Notes: generated by a model not told the origin, from the letters alone. DNA of 47,970 nt from Deltaproteobacteria bacterium (GCA_031264145.1 JAISEK010000071.1:1-47970), one strand, 5' to 3'. Positions 11,731-20,987 are shown, counted from the stretch's first letter. Made by a program: numbers and translations.

Positions 11731-11762
11731 AAGGCTATCCAGATGGCGTCCTGGATAGCCTT
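11731..11762 (-). terminator. perfect 12-bp hairpin ending the metal ATPase operon
   Basis: AAGGCTATCCAG (11731-11742) pairs exactly with CTGGATAGCCTT (11751-11762) around an 8-base loop. It lies about 30 bp beyond the stop of the last minus-strand gene. On that strand the stem is followed by ATTTGT, a weak U tract, so it is a probable but not ideal intrinsic terminator. Confidence 0.6.
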
Positions 11763-11791
11763 TGGTGTTGTGGGAAGAGGCTTTGGGGGCC

Positions 11792-12412
11792 TCAGGATCC
11801 TTCCGGGTCCTCGCCGTCCGGTTCCGGCTCCTCCATGGCCAGGGGCGGCCCGATGAGTTTTGGCAGCTCTATGCCCAGGATCTCCAGCAGGCCCATTTGG
11901 CCCAAGGGCCGGAGGCGCCGGCGGTGCCGCCAGATGTGCTGGGCAATGAGGACCCCCAGGCCGGCGCCGCAGAGGGTGTGGGTCCTGACCGAGCCCCAAA
12001 AGGCCGAGGCCACACAGCTCAGGAAAGCCGTCGCCAGGTTGATGGTCTCGGAGGTGGCCCTGGCCGAGCCGCGGGGGCGGGGCCGCCTGGCCATGGCCGC
12101 TTCCCTGGCTTCGCCTGAAAGCAGCTCCGGGGGCACCTCGACCGCCCGGGCGAAGAGGCCCCTTGGTTTCAGGAGCCAGGGGTTCCTGAGCGTGGCCGCC
12201 CCCTCGGGGTCGAGGGGCTCCAGGAACGAGGCGATCTCCTCGACCGAGATGGCCTCGGGGTCGTATTCCAGAAGGACGCCGCCAGTCAATGGGTTGATGG
12301 TCAGGGTCTTGACGCCCTTGAGGGTGCCCGCTGCCGGGACGGGCGGGACGTCCTGGCCCTTGAGGTGGGTGAGTCTGGCCCTGATGCGCCCTCTGACGAA
12401 ACTTACGATCAT
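11792..12412 (-). CDS. HMA-like domain (HMA_2 type) membrane-associated protein
   Basis: A protein of about 206 residues. Its N-terminal 75 residues (VSFVRGRIRARLTHLK ... LTINPLTGGVLLEYDP ... SVEEIASFL) have the beta-alpha-beta pattern of a ferredoxin-like heavy-metal-associated domain, but there is no CxxC metal motif, as in HMA_2 proteins. Near the C-terminus NLATAFLSCVASAFWGSVRT and GAGLGVLIAQHIWRH could form one or two membrane helices. The start at the ATG 12412 is supported by GGGAG upstream; an in-frame ATG at 12466 is less likely. It is the last gene of a three-gene operon after the P-type ATPase, whose own N-terminus carries a similar domain, so it may regulate or assist metal transport. 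Confidence 0.75.
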   Translation of the reverse strand: MIVSFVRGRIRARLTHLKGQDVPPVPAAGTLKGVKTLTINPLTGGVLLEYDPEAISVEEIASFLEPLDPEGAATLRNPWLLKPRGLFARAVEVPPELLSGEAREAAMARRPRPRGSARATSETINLATAFLSCVASAFWGSVRTHTLCGAGLGVLIAQHIWRHRRRLRPLGQMGLLEILGIELPKLIGPPLAMEEPEPDGEDPEGS

Positions 12413-12493
12413 GCCTTGCTCCCAAATGAGGGGCCCCGCCTCCGGGGACGGGGCCCTTGGAATCATCCGGTCTTTCGCCCTGGCCCTGGGCGG

Positions 12494-14695
12494 CTAGGGC
12501 TTCCTGGCCTTGCGGTGGTGGGCCCTTGGTCTGGGCCCCGTGTCCGCGGCCGGGCCATCCGGCACGGCCTCGGGCGGGAGGGGCGGCAGGAGGGACAGCC
12601 TCCGATCGGCCGAGAGGATTGGCCTGGTGGCCCTCAGGGCGACCAGGAACGTGGTCAGGTTGTGGAGAAGGGCCGTCACCCCCGGCCCAATCCAGCCGAA
12701 GAGGCCCAGGGACAAAAAGAGGCTGTTCAGGCCGACTATGACCTGGTAGTTGGTGTGGATGCGCTGGAGGGTCTGGACGGAGAGCTCTCTGGCCAGGTTC
12801 AGGCCCTCGAGGCGGCCCCCGAGCAACTGGACGTTGGCCACGTCCTTGGCCAGTTCGGAGCCGTCGGAGAGGGCCACGCCCACGTCGGCCAGGGAGAGGG
12901 CGGCCGAGTCGTTGAGCCCGTCCCCGACCATCAGGACGCCCTCGCCCGAGCGGCGCAGGCCCTTGAGGACCTTGGCCTTCTGGTCGGGCAGGAGCTCGGC
13001 CAGGAACTCGGTGAACCCGGCCTCGTTGGCCATGGCCTGGGCGGCGTTCCTGAGATCCCCGGTCAGCATGACGATGCGGTCGACCCCTTGCTCCTTGAGC
13101 GTGGCGATGGTCCTCTTCACCCCTGGCCTCAGTCGGTCCTTTATGGCAATGAGGGCGGCCAGGCGGTCGTCCACGGCCATGTAGATGATGCTGGAGCCGT
13201 CGGAGGAGAGTCTCGCGGCCTCGGCCTCCTCGGCCGCCGAGATGGCGACCTTCTCGTCGTCGATCACGAAGTGGCGGCTGCCCAGGAGGACCCTGTGGTC
13301 CCGCCAGGTGGACGAGATGCCGTGGGCCACCACGTAGTTCACGGAGGTGTGCTCCTCCTCGTGCCCCAGACCGTCGGCCTTGGCCTGGCGGACCACGGCC
13401 CGCCCGACGGGATGGGGGAAGTGCTCCTCCAGGCAGGCGGCCAGCCTGAGGGCCTCGTCCCGGTTGAAGGGCTGGAAGGTGACGATCTCGCCCACCTCGG
13501 GCTTGGCCTCCGTCAGGGTGCCTGTCTTGTCGAAGACCACGGTCGAGGCCCTGGCCAGCTCCTCGAAATAGCGGCCGCCCTTGACCAGTATGCCGTTGTC
13601 GTTGCCCTCGCGCATGGCCGAGAGGACGACCAGGGGCGACGACAGCCTGATGGCGCAGGAGTAGTCGACCAGGAGGACGTTGCCGGCCTTCATGGTGTTG
13701 CGGGTGAAGAGGTAGATGAGTCCGGCCAGGAGGAAGTTGTAGGGCACGATGGCGTCGGCCTTGCGCTCGGCCCGGCCCTGGAGACCGGTCTTGGAGGCCT
13801 CGGACTCCTTTATGTACTCGATGATGGAGCGGATCCGCGTCTCGCCGCCTACCCGGTCGGCCTTGATGACTATCTGCCCCTCCTCCACGGCCGTGCCGGC
13901 GAAGACGGCCCCGCCCGCGGTCTTCCTGACCGCCAGGGGCTCGCCGGTCATGGTGGCCTGGTTGATCATGGCCTCGCCGTCGATGATGCGGCCGTCCACT
14001 GGGACCAGCCCGCCGGCGCGGACGATGACCTTGGAGCCGACGGCCAGCTCAGATTCCTTGGCCCTGATTTCCTGGCCGTCGTCGGTCAGGACCCAGACCA
14101 TCTCCTCGTGGCCGGCCAGGCTCCTGAAGAGCCCCGAGATGCTGCGGCGCCTGGTCCAGGCCTCCAGGTATCGGGAGAGGGAGAAGAAGAAGAGGAGGGT
14201 CCCGGCCGATCCGAGGTCGCCCCGGCTGAAGAGGACCGCCAGGGCCGAGGCGTCCAGGACCTCCACCGTCAGCTGGTTGCGCCACAGGAGATACCTGAGC
14301 CCATCGCAGACGTAGGGGACGGCCGTCAAGATGGAGATGAAGTGCCTTATGGGGCTTGGCAGGAAGATTCTTTTGAGCAGGAACGACCAGATTGGGTTGA
14401 AGGGCAGGGGAGTCTCCTCCCCGACGGCCAGCATGCCCAGCTCGCTTCCTGACAGGGCCCGCCGCTGGCCGGGCTCGAAGTCTGCCAGGGCGCTCATCAG
14501 CCTCAGCCTGATTAGGACCGACGGCTCGTAGACTATGAGAAGGCTCGAGGTTAGGGGATTGTGGGCCAGATACCTTATGCCGCCGCACTTGTTGATGGCC
14601 GAAGACAGGCGATCGAAGGTCCTGGAGGTGAAGCCGGGCGGGGCCAATCTCACTCGTAACCGGCCCCGCAGATCGGAGAGTATCTGTCCTTCCAT
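12494..14695 (-). CDS. P1B-type heavy-metal translocating ATPase (CtpC/Mn-Zn-like)
   Basis: A 733-residue P-type ATPase exporting a transition metal across the inner membrane. Visible motifs: an HMA-like N-terminus without CxxC (residues 1-75), the actuator motif MTGEP, the phosphorylation motif FDKTGTLTE (Asp389), the HP locus FPHPVGRA, MLTGD in the nucleotide domain, and VGDGLNDSAALSLADVGVA at the hinge. The membrane metal motif preceding the P-domain is DYSCAIRLSSP instead of CPC. A single-Cys SCA-type motif of this kind is what I associate with CtpC-like Mn/Zn pumps, so copper is less likely. Length is normal. The gene is preceded by an 81-residue membrane protein (18-bp gap) and followed by an HMA-like protein, and all three seem to share one transcript. 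Confidence 0.93.
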   Translation of the reverse strand: MEGQILSDLRGRLRVRLAPPGFTSRTFDRLSSAINKCGGIRYLAHNPLTSSLLIVYEPSVLIRLRLMSALADFEPGQRRALSGSELGMLAVGEETPLPFNPIWSFLLKRIFLPSPIRHFISILTAVPYVCDGLRYLLWRNQLTVEVLDASALAVLFSRGDLGSAGTLLFFFSLSRYLEAWTRRRSISGLFRSLAGHEEMVWVLTDDGQEIRAKESELAVGSKVIVRAGGLVPVDGRIIDGEAMINQATMTGEPLAVRKTAGGAVFAGTAVEEGQIVIKADRVGGETRIRSIIEYIKESEASKTGLQGRAERKADAIVPYNFLLAGLIYLFTRNTMKAGNVLLVDYSCAIRLSSPLVVLSAMREGNDNGILVKGGRYFEELARASTVVFDKTGTLTEAKPEVGEIVTFQPFNRDEALRLAACLEEHFPHPVGRAVVRQAKADGLGHEEEHTSVNYVVAHGISSTWRDHRVLLGSRHFVIDDEKVAISAAEEAEAARLSSDGSSIIYMAVDDRLAALIAIKDRLRPGVKRTIATLKEQGVDRIVMLTGDLRNAAQAMANEAGFTEFLAELLPDQKAKVLKGLRRSGEGVLMVGDGLNDSAALSLADVGVALSDGSELAKDVANVQLLGGRLEGLNLARELSVQTLQRIHTNYQVIVGLNSLFLSLGLFGWIGPGVTALLHNLTTFLVALRATRPILSADRRLSLLPPLPPEAVPDGPAADTGPRPRAHHRKARKP

Positions 14696-14713
14696 GTCCG
14701 GCTGTCCTTCCCG

Positions 14714-14959
14714 TCAGGACTGGGCTTTGGCGTTGGCCCGGTCCTGTGCCTTTTGGTCGGCCTCGGCCACCAGGTCCTCAAGGTTTTCCTTGGCCGCGCT
14801 GCCCAGGGCCTGGAGCTTCCTCTTGGCGGTCAGGCCATGGCTGAGGACCGTGGTCGCCCCGTCTTTTATGTAGGATGGGCGGCTGGCGATGACCGTGGCC
14901 CCGACGGCCCCGACCAGGACTCCAATTCCGAATGATAGCCACTTCCACTGATTGAACAT
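14714..14959 (-). CDS. small membrane protein, DUF6110-like, of the metal ATPase operon
   Basis: An 81-residue protein with one N-terminal membrane helix (FGIGVLVGAVGATVIASRPS) and a cytoplasmic Ala/Lys/Glu-rich helix (AAKENLEDLVAEADQKAQDR). It resembles DUF6110 proteins, which I recall as small partners of metal P-type ATPases in anaerobes. The ATG follows GAGGAGAG by six bases. It is the first gene of the minus-strand operon and sits 18 bp before the ATPase gene. The single helix plus amphipathic tail would suit a pump regulator or chaperone contact, which is inference. Confidence 0.8.
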   Translation of the reverse strand: MFNQWKWLSFGIGVLVGAVGATVIASRPSYIKDGATTVLSHGLTAKRKLQALGSAAKENLEDLVAEADQKAQDRANAKAQS

Positions 14960-15209
14960 TTGAGACTCTCCTCATCGGCCGGCCTCTCGTCGGGCCGGCG
15001 GTTACGCCGGGCTTGGGCCCGGGCTGGTACGGCAAGCCCGGCCAGGGCCAGCCTGGTCCTGGCCGGGGCCGGTTTTGGGCTTTGATGGGACGGATGGAAA
15101 ACGCATCTGACCTTGCCGGAAAAACGTCCGCCCAGAGGTGCCTGCCGCCGCCTAGGGGACCCGGGCCTTCGGGAGGGACCCGATAAGGTCTGTCGTGGAG
15201 GTGAGAATA
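14960..15209 (-). promoter_or_regulatory. long GC-rich structured leader and promoter of the metal ATPase operon
   Basis: On the minus strand a -35 box TTGTCT (15227-15232) and -10 box TATTCT (15204-15209), 17 bp apart, suggest transcription from about 15197. That leaves a leader of about 240 nt. It contains several strong hairpins. The nearest to the gene, GCCGGCC/GGCCGGC (14978-14984 with 14993-14999, 8-base loop), ends just before the GAGGAGAG ribosome site and could mask it. I could not match it to a known riboswitch consensus, including yybP-ykoY. Confidence 0.4.
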
Positions 15210-15707
15210 GCACTAATTTCCCATAAAGACAACACGGGAAAGCCGATCATTTTTAGTCAAAAAATAACTTGTACATTAATATCCATATGGCATAACGGCT
15301 TTCGGGGTGACGATATTTTGGTTTTTGGCCAAGCCCTGAAAAAAACCATTGATTTCCGTGAAGCTATGCGTTGAGCCTTTGGCCGGTGAAAAATATTTCG
15401 TCCTTTTCGGGTTTAAATGTTGACAGGTCTTGGCTCTTTGCATCAATGATACCCTGTTTATGGCCCTTTATGACTTTTTCGGGGCATTTGTGCCGGAAGG
15501 AGCCATTTCCGGTTGGCCGCCGGGTAAGGTGCCGGGCCTTCCCCGGCAATCTCTCGGTCCGGGAGCGCCTCTGGGGACCAGGACGTGGGATCTGGTCAAG
15601 ATTGGGCAAAAAATGCTTGAAAGAAGACGGCCATCTTGTTAAATTGGTGAATTGCCGTTTCAAGCGGCCCAAGTCCCTTGGACCCCTGGCCCCTAGGAGT
15701 GCTATCG
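15210..15707. other. divergent intergenic region between the metal operon and argG
   Basis: About 500 bp without a supported gene. It holds the -35 region of the metal operon at the left and a candidate argG promoter at the right. Bases 15240-15300 are AT-rich. Frames on both strands around 15364-15672 are open but have no ribosome site or family resemblance. Confidence 0.4.
15617..15645 (+). promoter_or_regulatory. candidate sigma70 promoter of argG
   Basis: TTGAAA at 15617-15622 and TAAATT at 15640-15645 are separated by 17 bp. Transcription would start near 15652, leaving a 56-nt leader before the argG ATG. I saw no clear ARG box overlapping it. Confidence 0.4.
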
Positions 15708-16925
15708 ATGTCCGTCAAGACGGCCGCCAAGGCCAAGAAAATAGTCCTGGCCTACTCAGGCGGGCTGGACACCTCCATCATACTTGCCTGGCTCCGCCAG
15801 GACTACGGGGCCGAGGAGGTCATCGCCTTTTGCGCGGACGTGGGCCAGGCCGAGGAACTCGATGGCCTTGAGGCCAAGGCCCTGCGGACAGGGGCCTCCA
15901 AGTGCATCATCGCGGATCTCAGGGAGGAGTTCGTCCGCGACTTCGTCTTCCCGGCCATGAGGGCCAACGCCGTCTACGAGGGCCAGTACCTGCTGGGCAC
16001 CTCCCTGGCCAGGCCCGTCATCGCCCGGCATCTGGTCGAGGTGGCCCGCGCCGAGGGCGCCGACGCCGTGGCCCACGGGGCCACCGGCAAGGGCAACGAC
16101 CAGGCCCGCTTCGAGCTAACGGCCATGGCCCTGGACGCCAGCATCAGGACCGTGGCCCCCTGGCGGGAGTGGGACTTCGCCTCCAGGACGTCATTGATAG
16201 AGTACGCCAAGAAACACGGCATTCCCGTCCCCGTGACCGTGGACAAGCCTTACTCCATGGATCGGAACCTCCTCCACATAAGCTACGAGGGGGGCATCCT
16301 GGAGGACCCCTGGCGTGAGCCAGACGAAGACATGTTCCTCCTGTCCGTCGCCCCCGAGAGGGCCCCGGACGAGCCCTCCTACGTGGAGATAGCCTTCGAG
16401 GGCGGCAACCCCGTGGCCGTGGACGGCCAGAGGATGTCCCCGGCGGCTCTCCTGGCCTCCCTCAACGGGCTGGCCGGCAGGAACGGGGTAGGGCGGATCG
16501 ATCTGGTCGAGAGCCGCTTCGTTGGCATGAAGAGCCGCGGGATCTACGAGACTCCCGGCGGGACCGTGCTCTGGCTGGCCCACCGCAACCTCGAGAGCCT
16601 CACCCTGGACAGGGAGGTGATAAACCTCAAGGATTCCCTGCTGCCCAGGTACGCGACCATGGTCTACAACGGCTTCTGGTACGCCCCGGAACGGGTGGCC
16701 CTCCAGGCCCTGATGGATCAGGGCCAGGAGAGGGTCAACGGCCTGGTCAGGCTCAAGCTCTACAAGGGCTCCGTCAGGGTGGTTGGGCGCAAGTCCCCCG
16801 ACTCCCTCTACCACGACGCCTACGCCACCTTCGAGGCCGACCAGGTCTACGACCAGAGCGATGCCGGCGGCTTCATCAGGTGCAGCGGCCTGAGGCTCCG
16901 CATCAACAGGCTCCTGCGGGGCTAG
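15708..16925 (+). CDS. argG: argininosuccinate synthase
   Basis: This cytoplasmic enzyme joins citrulline and aspartate with ATP to make argininosuccinate, the penultimate step of arginine synthesis. The 405-residue length is normal. The N-terminal PP-loop [14 protein letters not shown] binds [31 protein letters not shown] and the C-terminal [18 protein letters not shown] blocks are family signatures. I start at the ATG 15708 because TAGGAG lies just upstream; the in-frame ATG at 15678 would add ten unrelated residues. argH follows with a gap of only three bases, so they form an operon. Confidence 0.97.
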   Translation: MSVKTAAKAKKIVLAYSGGLDTSIILAWLRQDYGAEEVIAFCADVGQAEELDGLEAKALRTGASKCIIADLREEFVRDFVFPAMRANAVYEGQYLLGTSLARPVIARHLVEVARAEGADAVAHGATGKGNDQARFELTAMALDASIRTVAPWREWDFASRTSLIEYAKKHGIPVPVTVDKPYSMDRNLLHISYEGGILEDPWREPDEDMFLLSVAPERAPDEPSYVEIAFEGGNPVAVDGQRMSPAALLASLNGLAGRNGVGRIDLVESRFVGMKSRGIYETPGGTVLWLAHRNLESLTLDREVINLKDSLLPRYATMVYNGFWYAPERVALQALMDQGQERVNGLVRLKLYKGSVRVVGRKSPDSLYHDAYATFEADQVYDQSDAGGFIRCSGLRLRINRLLRG

Positions 16926-16928
16926 GCC

Positions 16929-18371
16929 TTGTCCGACCCTGGCCCGCATAAGGCGGGCGGCCTCCTCAAGGGCCGCCTGGGGGAAGCCGTGGACGGCGCG
17001 CTGGCCAGGGCCTCGGTCTCGGTGGGCTACGATTGCCGCCTGGCCAGGCATGACCTGGCCGGCAGCCGGGCCCATGCCAGGATGCTGGCCAAGGCCGGTC
17101 TGGTTTCAGGGGAGGAGCTGGCGGCCATCGAGTCGGGGCTGGACGTCCTGGCCCGGGACGTGGACGCCGGGCGCATGGTTTGGGACGAGGCCCTCGAGGA
17201 CGTCCACATGAACCTGGAGAAGGCCCTGACCGACCTGATAGGCCCGGCCGGGGCCAAGCTCCACACGGCCAGGAGCCGCAACGACCAGGTGGCCCTTGAC
17301 GAGCGCCTGTTCCTCATCGAGGCCTCTGGCCGCGTGGGGGCGCTACTAAGGGATCTTCGGGCGGCCCTGGTCGAGCGGGCCTCCGGTGCGGGGGCGGCCC
17401 CCATGCCCGGCTACACCCATCTCCAGCGGGCCCAGCCGATCCTTTTGGCCCACCATCTCTTGGCCTACTTCCAGATGCTCAGCCGGGACCAGCAAAGGCT
17501 GGCCGATCTTGGCCCCCGGCTGGCGGTCATGCCCCTGGGGAGCGGCGCGCTGGCCGGGACGGGTCTCCCGATCCTGCCCCTTGAGGTGGCCTCGGAGCTG
17601 GGCCTCTCGCCCCTGGCCCAAAACAGCCTCGACGCCGTGGCCAGCCGGGACCACCTGATGGAGTTCCTGTCCTTCGGGGCCATCCTGATGGTGCATCTTT
17701 CCAGGCTGGCCGAGGACATCGTCCTCTGGTGCTCGTCGGAGTTTGGCTTCGCCTCCCTGCCGGACTCGCTTTCGACCACCAGCTCCATGATGCCCCAGAA
17801 GAAGAATCCCGACGGGGCCGAGCTCATGCGGGGCAAGGCCGGCCGGGCCATCGGCAACCTGGTTTCCCTCCTGGCCACGGTGAAGGGACTCCCGATGTCC
17901 TACAACCGGGATCTCCAGGAGGACAAGGAGCCGCTCTTCGACACGGTGGAGACCCTGGAGCTGGTCCTGCCCCTGGCCGCCCAGATGGTCAGGGGCCTGG
18001 TCTTCGACCTGGAACGCCTCAGGGCGGCCGCCGACGACCCCTACGTGGCGGCCACCGACCTGGCCGACCACCTGGTCCTTAAGGGCCTGCCCTTCAGGCA
18101 GGCCCACGCGGCCGTGGGGGCCCTGGTGGCCAGGGCCATGGCCCGGGGCGTCCCGCTTAGGGACATCGGGGCCGAGAGCCTCAGGGAGTTCTGTCCCCAG
18201 GCCGACCCGGACGTGCTCGGGGCCCTGGATCTGGACAGCCTGCTGGCCGCCCGCTCGTCCACCCCTGGCGGGACCGCCCCGGCCTCGGTCGGCCGCCAGC
18301 TGGAGGAGGCCAAGAGGGCCCTCGAGATCGAGGCCGCGGCCGCGGATCTCCCCGGTAAGCCCGGGGCCTAG
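16929..18371 (+). CDS. argH: argininosuccinate lyase
   Basis: This enzyme splits argininosuccinate into arginine and fumarate. The 480-residue sequence has the fumarase/aspartase fold. Markers: HTARSRNDQVA, the GYTHLQRAQPI box with its catalytic region, and the signature TSSMMPQKKNPD near residues 283-294, which carries the mobile catalytic Ser loop. The N-terminus KGRLGEAVDGAL aligns with the family opening, so translation must begin upstream of it. The only suitable codon is the TTG at 16929, three bases after the argG stop, which implies translational coupling. The first ATG, at 17048, is far too late. Confidence 0.96.
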   Translation: MSDPGPHKAGGLLKGRLGEAVDGALARASVSVGYDCRLARHDLAGSRAHARMLAKAGLVSGEELAAIESGLDVLARDVDAGRMVWDEALEDVHMNLEKALTDLIGPAGAKLHTARSRNDQVALDERLFLIEASGRVGALLRDLRAALVERASGAGAAPMPGYTHLQRAQPILLAHHLLAYFQMLSRDQQRLADLGPRLAVMPLGSGALAGTGLPILPLEVASELGLSPLAQNSLDAVASRDHLMEFLSFGAILMVHLSRLAEDIVLWCSSEFGFASLPDSLSTTSSMMPQKKNPDGAELMRGKAGRAIGNLVSLLATVKGLPMSYNRDLQEDKEPLFDTVETLELVLPLAAQMVRGLVFDLERLRAAADDPYVAATDLADHLVLKGLPFRQAHAAVGALVARAMARGVPLRDIGAESLREFCPQADPDVLGALDLDSLLAARSSTPGGTAPASVGRQLEEAKRALEIEAAAADLPGKPGA

Positions 18372-18454
18372 GCAAGACGGCCCGCCGGCCCCCAGGGAGA
18401 GGGGGACCCTCCAAAAACCTGACCAGGGGCCCGGCCCCATGGGGGCGTCAGTCC

Positions 18455-19621
18455 ATGCCCAAAGCCAAGGAGTTTTTTTCCGGCCCTTCCGGCCCCCTCC
18501 CAGGGGGAAGGCCGGAGCCTGGCCCGGACGCAGGGCGCCGCGGCCGCTGGGCGGCGGCCCTTTTGCTGTCGGCCTTCTTGCTGTCCCTCCAGGGCTGCGG
18601 GGCCAAGACCCATCCCTTACCCGAGATGGTGACCCTGCCCGGCCCGGTCACGGGGCTGGTCCAGGAGCTCGACCAGGACGGCCACCTGTGGCTTTCCTGG
18701 TCCATCCCGGCGGCCAACATGGCCAACCGGCCGCTGAGGACCCTGGACCACTTCGAGGTCTGGGCGGCCGACTATGACCTTGGGGCCTTCTGCGAGGGCT
18801 GCCCGGTCGGCTCCAGCAAGGTGGCCGACGTCTTCCTTGCGGGCGCCGCCCCAGGCCAGGCCTATTGGCCGGGGCCTTACGTCTGGCAGGCCGATCTCAG
18901 GCCCGGACGGGTCTACGTCTTCCGGGTGGCCGGCTTCTCCTCCAGGGGCGGGGTCCACCCATCGGCCTGGAGCGAGGCCAGGGTCTGGATGGCCGAGCCG
19001 CCGGGTCCCCTTTCCTCCTTTTCGGCCGTCCCCGACGATCTCGCCGTCCGCCTGTCCTGGGCGGGGCCTCCGGACGGTGTGGGGGTCCAGGTCCAGCGCC
19101 GCAGGGTCCCGGACGGGGAGTTCGACTTCCTGGATCCGGAATCCGATGGGCGGCTAGACCTGGGCGTGGCCTACGGCGACGAGTACCGTTACCGGGCCCG
19201 CCTGGTCAGACGCCGGGGCGAGACGCTGATCCCCGGTCCCTGGACCGGGGAGGTGGCCGTTAGGGTGGAGGACGAGCTGCCGCCGCCGCCGCCGGCCTTC
19301 CTGGACGCGGCCATCACCCCCGAAGGGGTAAGGCTTTCCTGGGCCGACCGCGGCGAGAGCCCCGGCGTGGCCGGCTTTTATCTCTACAGGAGCCTTTCCG
19401 GCCAGGAAGGCTTCGCGAGGCTGGGGGGCCTTTTGACCTCCAACGTCTTTCTGGATCTCGACGTCCCGGCCAACCGGGACGTGAAGTACAGGCTGACGGC
19501 CGTGGACGACAGCCCGAGGGCCAACGAGAGCCGGCCCTCGCCGGAGGCCGAGGTCTTCTTCGCCCCGGCGGCCGAGGCCGAGCCGGGGGAGAGACCAGTC
19601 TTCGAGGATCCCGGCATCTAG
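18455..19621 (+). CDS. exported lipoprotein with fibronectin type III-like domains
   Basis: A 388-residue protein with a basic N-terminus, a hydrophobic core (WAAALLLSAFLLSLQGC) and lipobox Cys48. The mature part resembles tandem FN3 modules: repeated Leu-Ser-Trp strands (LWLSWSIP, VRLSWAGP, VRLSWADRG), each followed by YxxYR or VYVFRVAGF-type strand endings. Three modules fit, at about 55-155, 160-250 and 255-365. It sits between argH and lysA on the same strand. A lipoprotein at this position is, as I recall, also found in Geobacter-type genomes, so it is part of a conserved gene order although its role is unknown. The start at 18455 is the best ATG; the ribosome site is weak. Confidence 0.85.
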   Translation: MPKAKEFFSGPSGPLPGGRPEPGPDAGRRGRWAAALLLSAFLLSLQGCGAKTHPLPEMVTLPGPVTGLVQELDQDGHLWLSWSIPAANMANRPLRTLDHFEVWAADYDLGAFCEGCPVGSSKVADVFLAGAAPGQAYWPGPYVWQADLRPGRVYVFRVAGFSSRGGVHPSAWSEARVWMAEPPGPLSSFSAVPDDLAVRLSWAGPPDGVGVQVQRRRVPDGEFDFLDPESDGRLDLGVAYGDEYRYRARLVRRRGETLIPGPWTGEVAVRVEDELPPPPPAFLDAAITPEGVRLSWADRGESPGVAGFYLYRSLSGQEGFARLGGLLTSNVFLDLDVPANRDVKYRLTAVDDSPRANESRPSPEAEVFFAPAAEAEPGERPVFEDPGI

Positions 19622-19673
19622 GGGCCGCCAAGTGCCCCGCCATCCGACGGCCCCTGGGCCAGCGAGGTTAGGG

Positions 19674-20915
19674 ATGGACCATTTCCGCTATCGCGGCTCT
19701 GAGCTTTGCGCCGAGGACGTGCCCCTTTCACGGATTGCCAGGGAGGTGGGCACCCCGGCCTTCGTCTACAGCTCGGCCGCCTTCGAGGGACGGCTTTCGG
19801 CCTTCGACCGGGCCTTCGCCGGGGTGCCCCACCTGGTCTGCTACTCGGTCAAGGTGGCCTCTAACCTGGCCCTCCTGGCCAAGGTGGCCCGGGCCGGCCT
19901 GGGCGCGGACATCGTCTCGGGCGGGGAGCTCTTCAGGGCCCTCAGGGCCGGGATCCCTGCCGGCAAGGTCGTCTTCTCCGGGGTGGGCAAGACGGCCGCC
20001 GAGATAGCCGAGGCCCTCGAGGCCGGCATAATGATGTTCAATGTCGAGTCCGGGCCCGAGCTGGACCTCATATCGCGAATCGCCCGGGACAAGGGCAAAA
20101 GGGCCCCGGTGGCCCTGAGGGTCAATCCCGACGTCGATCCCGGCACCCACCCCTACGTGGCCACGGGCCTCAAGGAGAGCAAGTTCGGGGTCCCCATCGG
20201 CGAGGCCCTGGGACTGTACGCCCGGGCCAGGGATGACGCCGCCCTGGAGGCGGTGGGCCTGGACTGCCACATCGGCTCCCAGCTGACCTCCGTCTCGCCC
20301 TTCGTGGCCGCCGTCGGCCGCCTGAAGGCCCTCCTGGCCTCCCTGGCCGGCCAGGGCGTCAAGGTCCGTTTCCTTGACCTTGGGGGGGGCCTGGGCATAA
20401 CCTACGACGCCGAGACCCCTCCAGGGCCGGCCGAGTACGCCGAGGAGATCGTCCGGGCCGTGGGCCGGGAGGATCTGGTCCTGGTGCTTGAGCCGGGCCG
20501 CGTGGTGGCCGGCAACAGCTGCGTCCTCCTCGTGGGCGTCCTTTACGAGAAGGTGACGCCAGAAAAGCGCTTCGTGGTGACCGACGGGGCCATGAACGAT
20601 CTGATAAGGCCCAGCCTCTACGGTGCCTTCCACGGGATCGTCCCCGTGGCCGAAAACGGCGGGGTGCCTTCCCCGGCCAACGTCGTGGGCCCGGTCTGCG
20701 AGTCCGGCGACTTCCTGGCCAAGGACAGGCCCCTTCCCCCGGTCGGGCCGGGGGACCTTCTGGCCGTCAGGAGCGCCGGGGCCTACGGCTTCTCCATGAG
20801 CTCCAACTACAACTCCAGGCCCAGGTCGGCCGAGGTGCTGGTCGAGGGCGCCTCCTTCAGGGTCATCCGGGCCAGGGAGACCCGCGAGGACCTAATCAGG
20901 GGAGAAAATATCTAG
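19674..20915 (+). CDS. lysA: diaminopimelate decarboxylase
   Basis: This PLP enzyme removes CO2 from meso-diaminopimelate to give lysine. The 413-residue alanine-racemase-fold protein has the PLP lysine in CYSVKVASN (Lys60), the phosphate-binding DLGGGLGITY, the acceptor-site PGRVVAGNSCVLL, and the C-terminal GPVCESGDFLA with the conserved Cys from the partner subunit, then AYGFSMSSNYNSRPR. The ATG at 19674 matches the family N-terminus; an in-frame ATG at 19632 would add 14 Pro-rich residues. It lies 52 bp after the FN3 lipoprotein gene and 72 bp before dapF. Confidence 0.96.
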   Translation: MDHFRYRGSELCAEDVPLSRIAREVGTPAFVYSSAAFEGRLSAFDRAFAGVPHLVCYSVKVASNLALLAKVARAGLGADIVSGGELFRALRAGIPAGKVVFSGVGKTAAEIAEALEAGIMMFNVESGPELDLISRIARDKGKRAPVALRVNPDVDPGTHPYVATGLKESKFGVPIGEALGLYARARDDAALEAVGLDCHIGSQLTSVSPFVAAVGRLKALLASLAGQGVKVRFLDLGGGLGITYDAETPPGPAEYAEEIVRAVGREDLVLVLEPGRVVAGNSCVLLVGVLYEKVTPEKRFVVTDGAMNDLIRPSLYGAFHGIVPVAENGGVPSPANVVGPVCESGDFLAKDRPLPPVGPGDLLAVRSAGAYGFSMSSNYNSRPRSAEVLVEGASFRVIRARETREDLIRGENI

Positions 20916-20987
20916 GCCAACGCCCACCGGCTGCCATGGTGGGAGCCGGGCGGCGGCGGCCAAACCCAAATAAGGAAAGACAGGTAA

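Noticed and set aside
12365-14452. 695-residue open frame on the plus strand
   Set aside because: It is antisense to the P-type ATPase, is dominated by Gly/Asp/Val/Leu from complementary GC-rich codons, and matches no family; a composition shadow.
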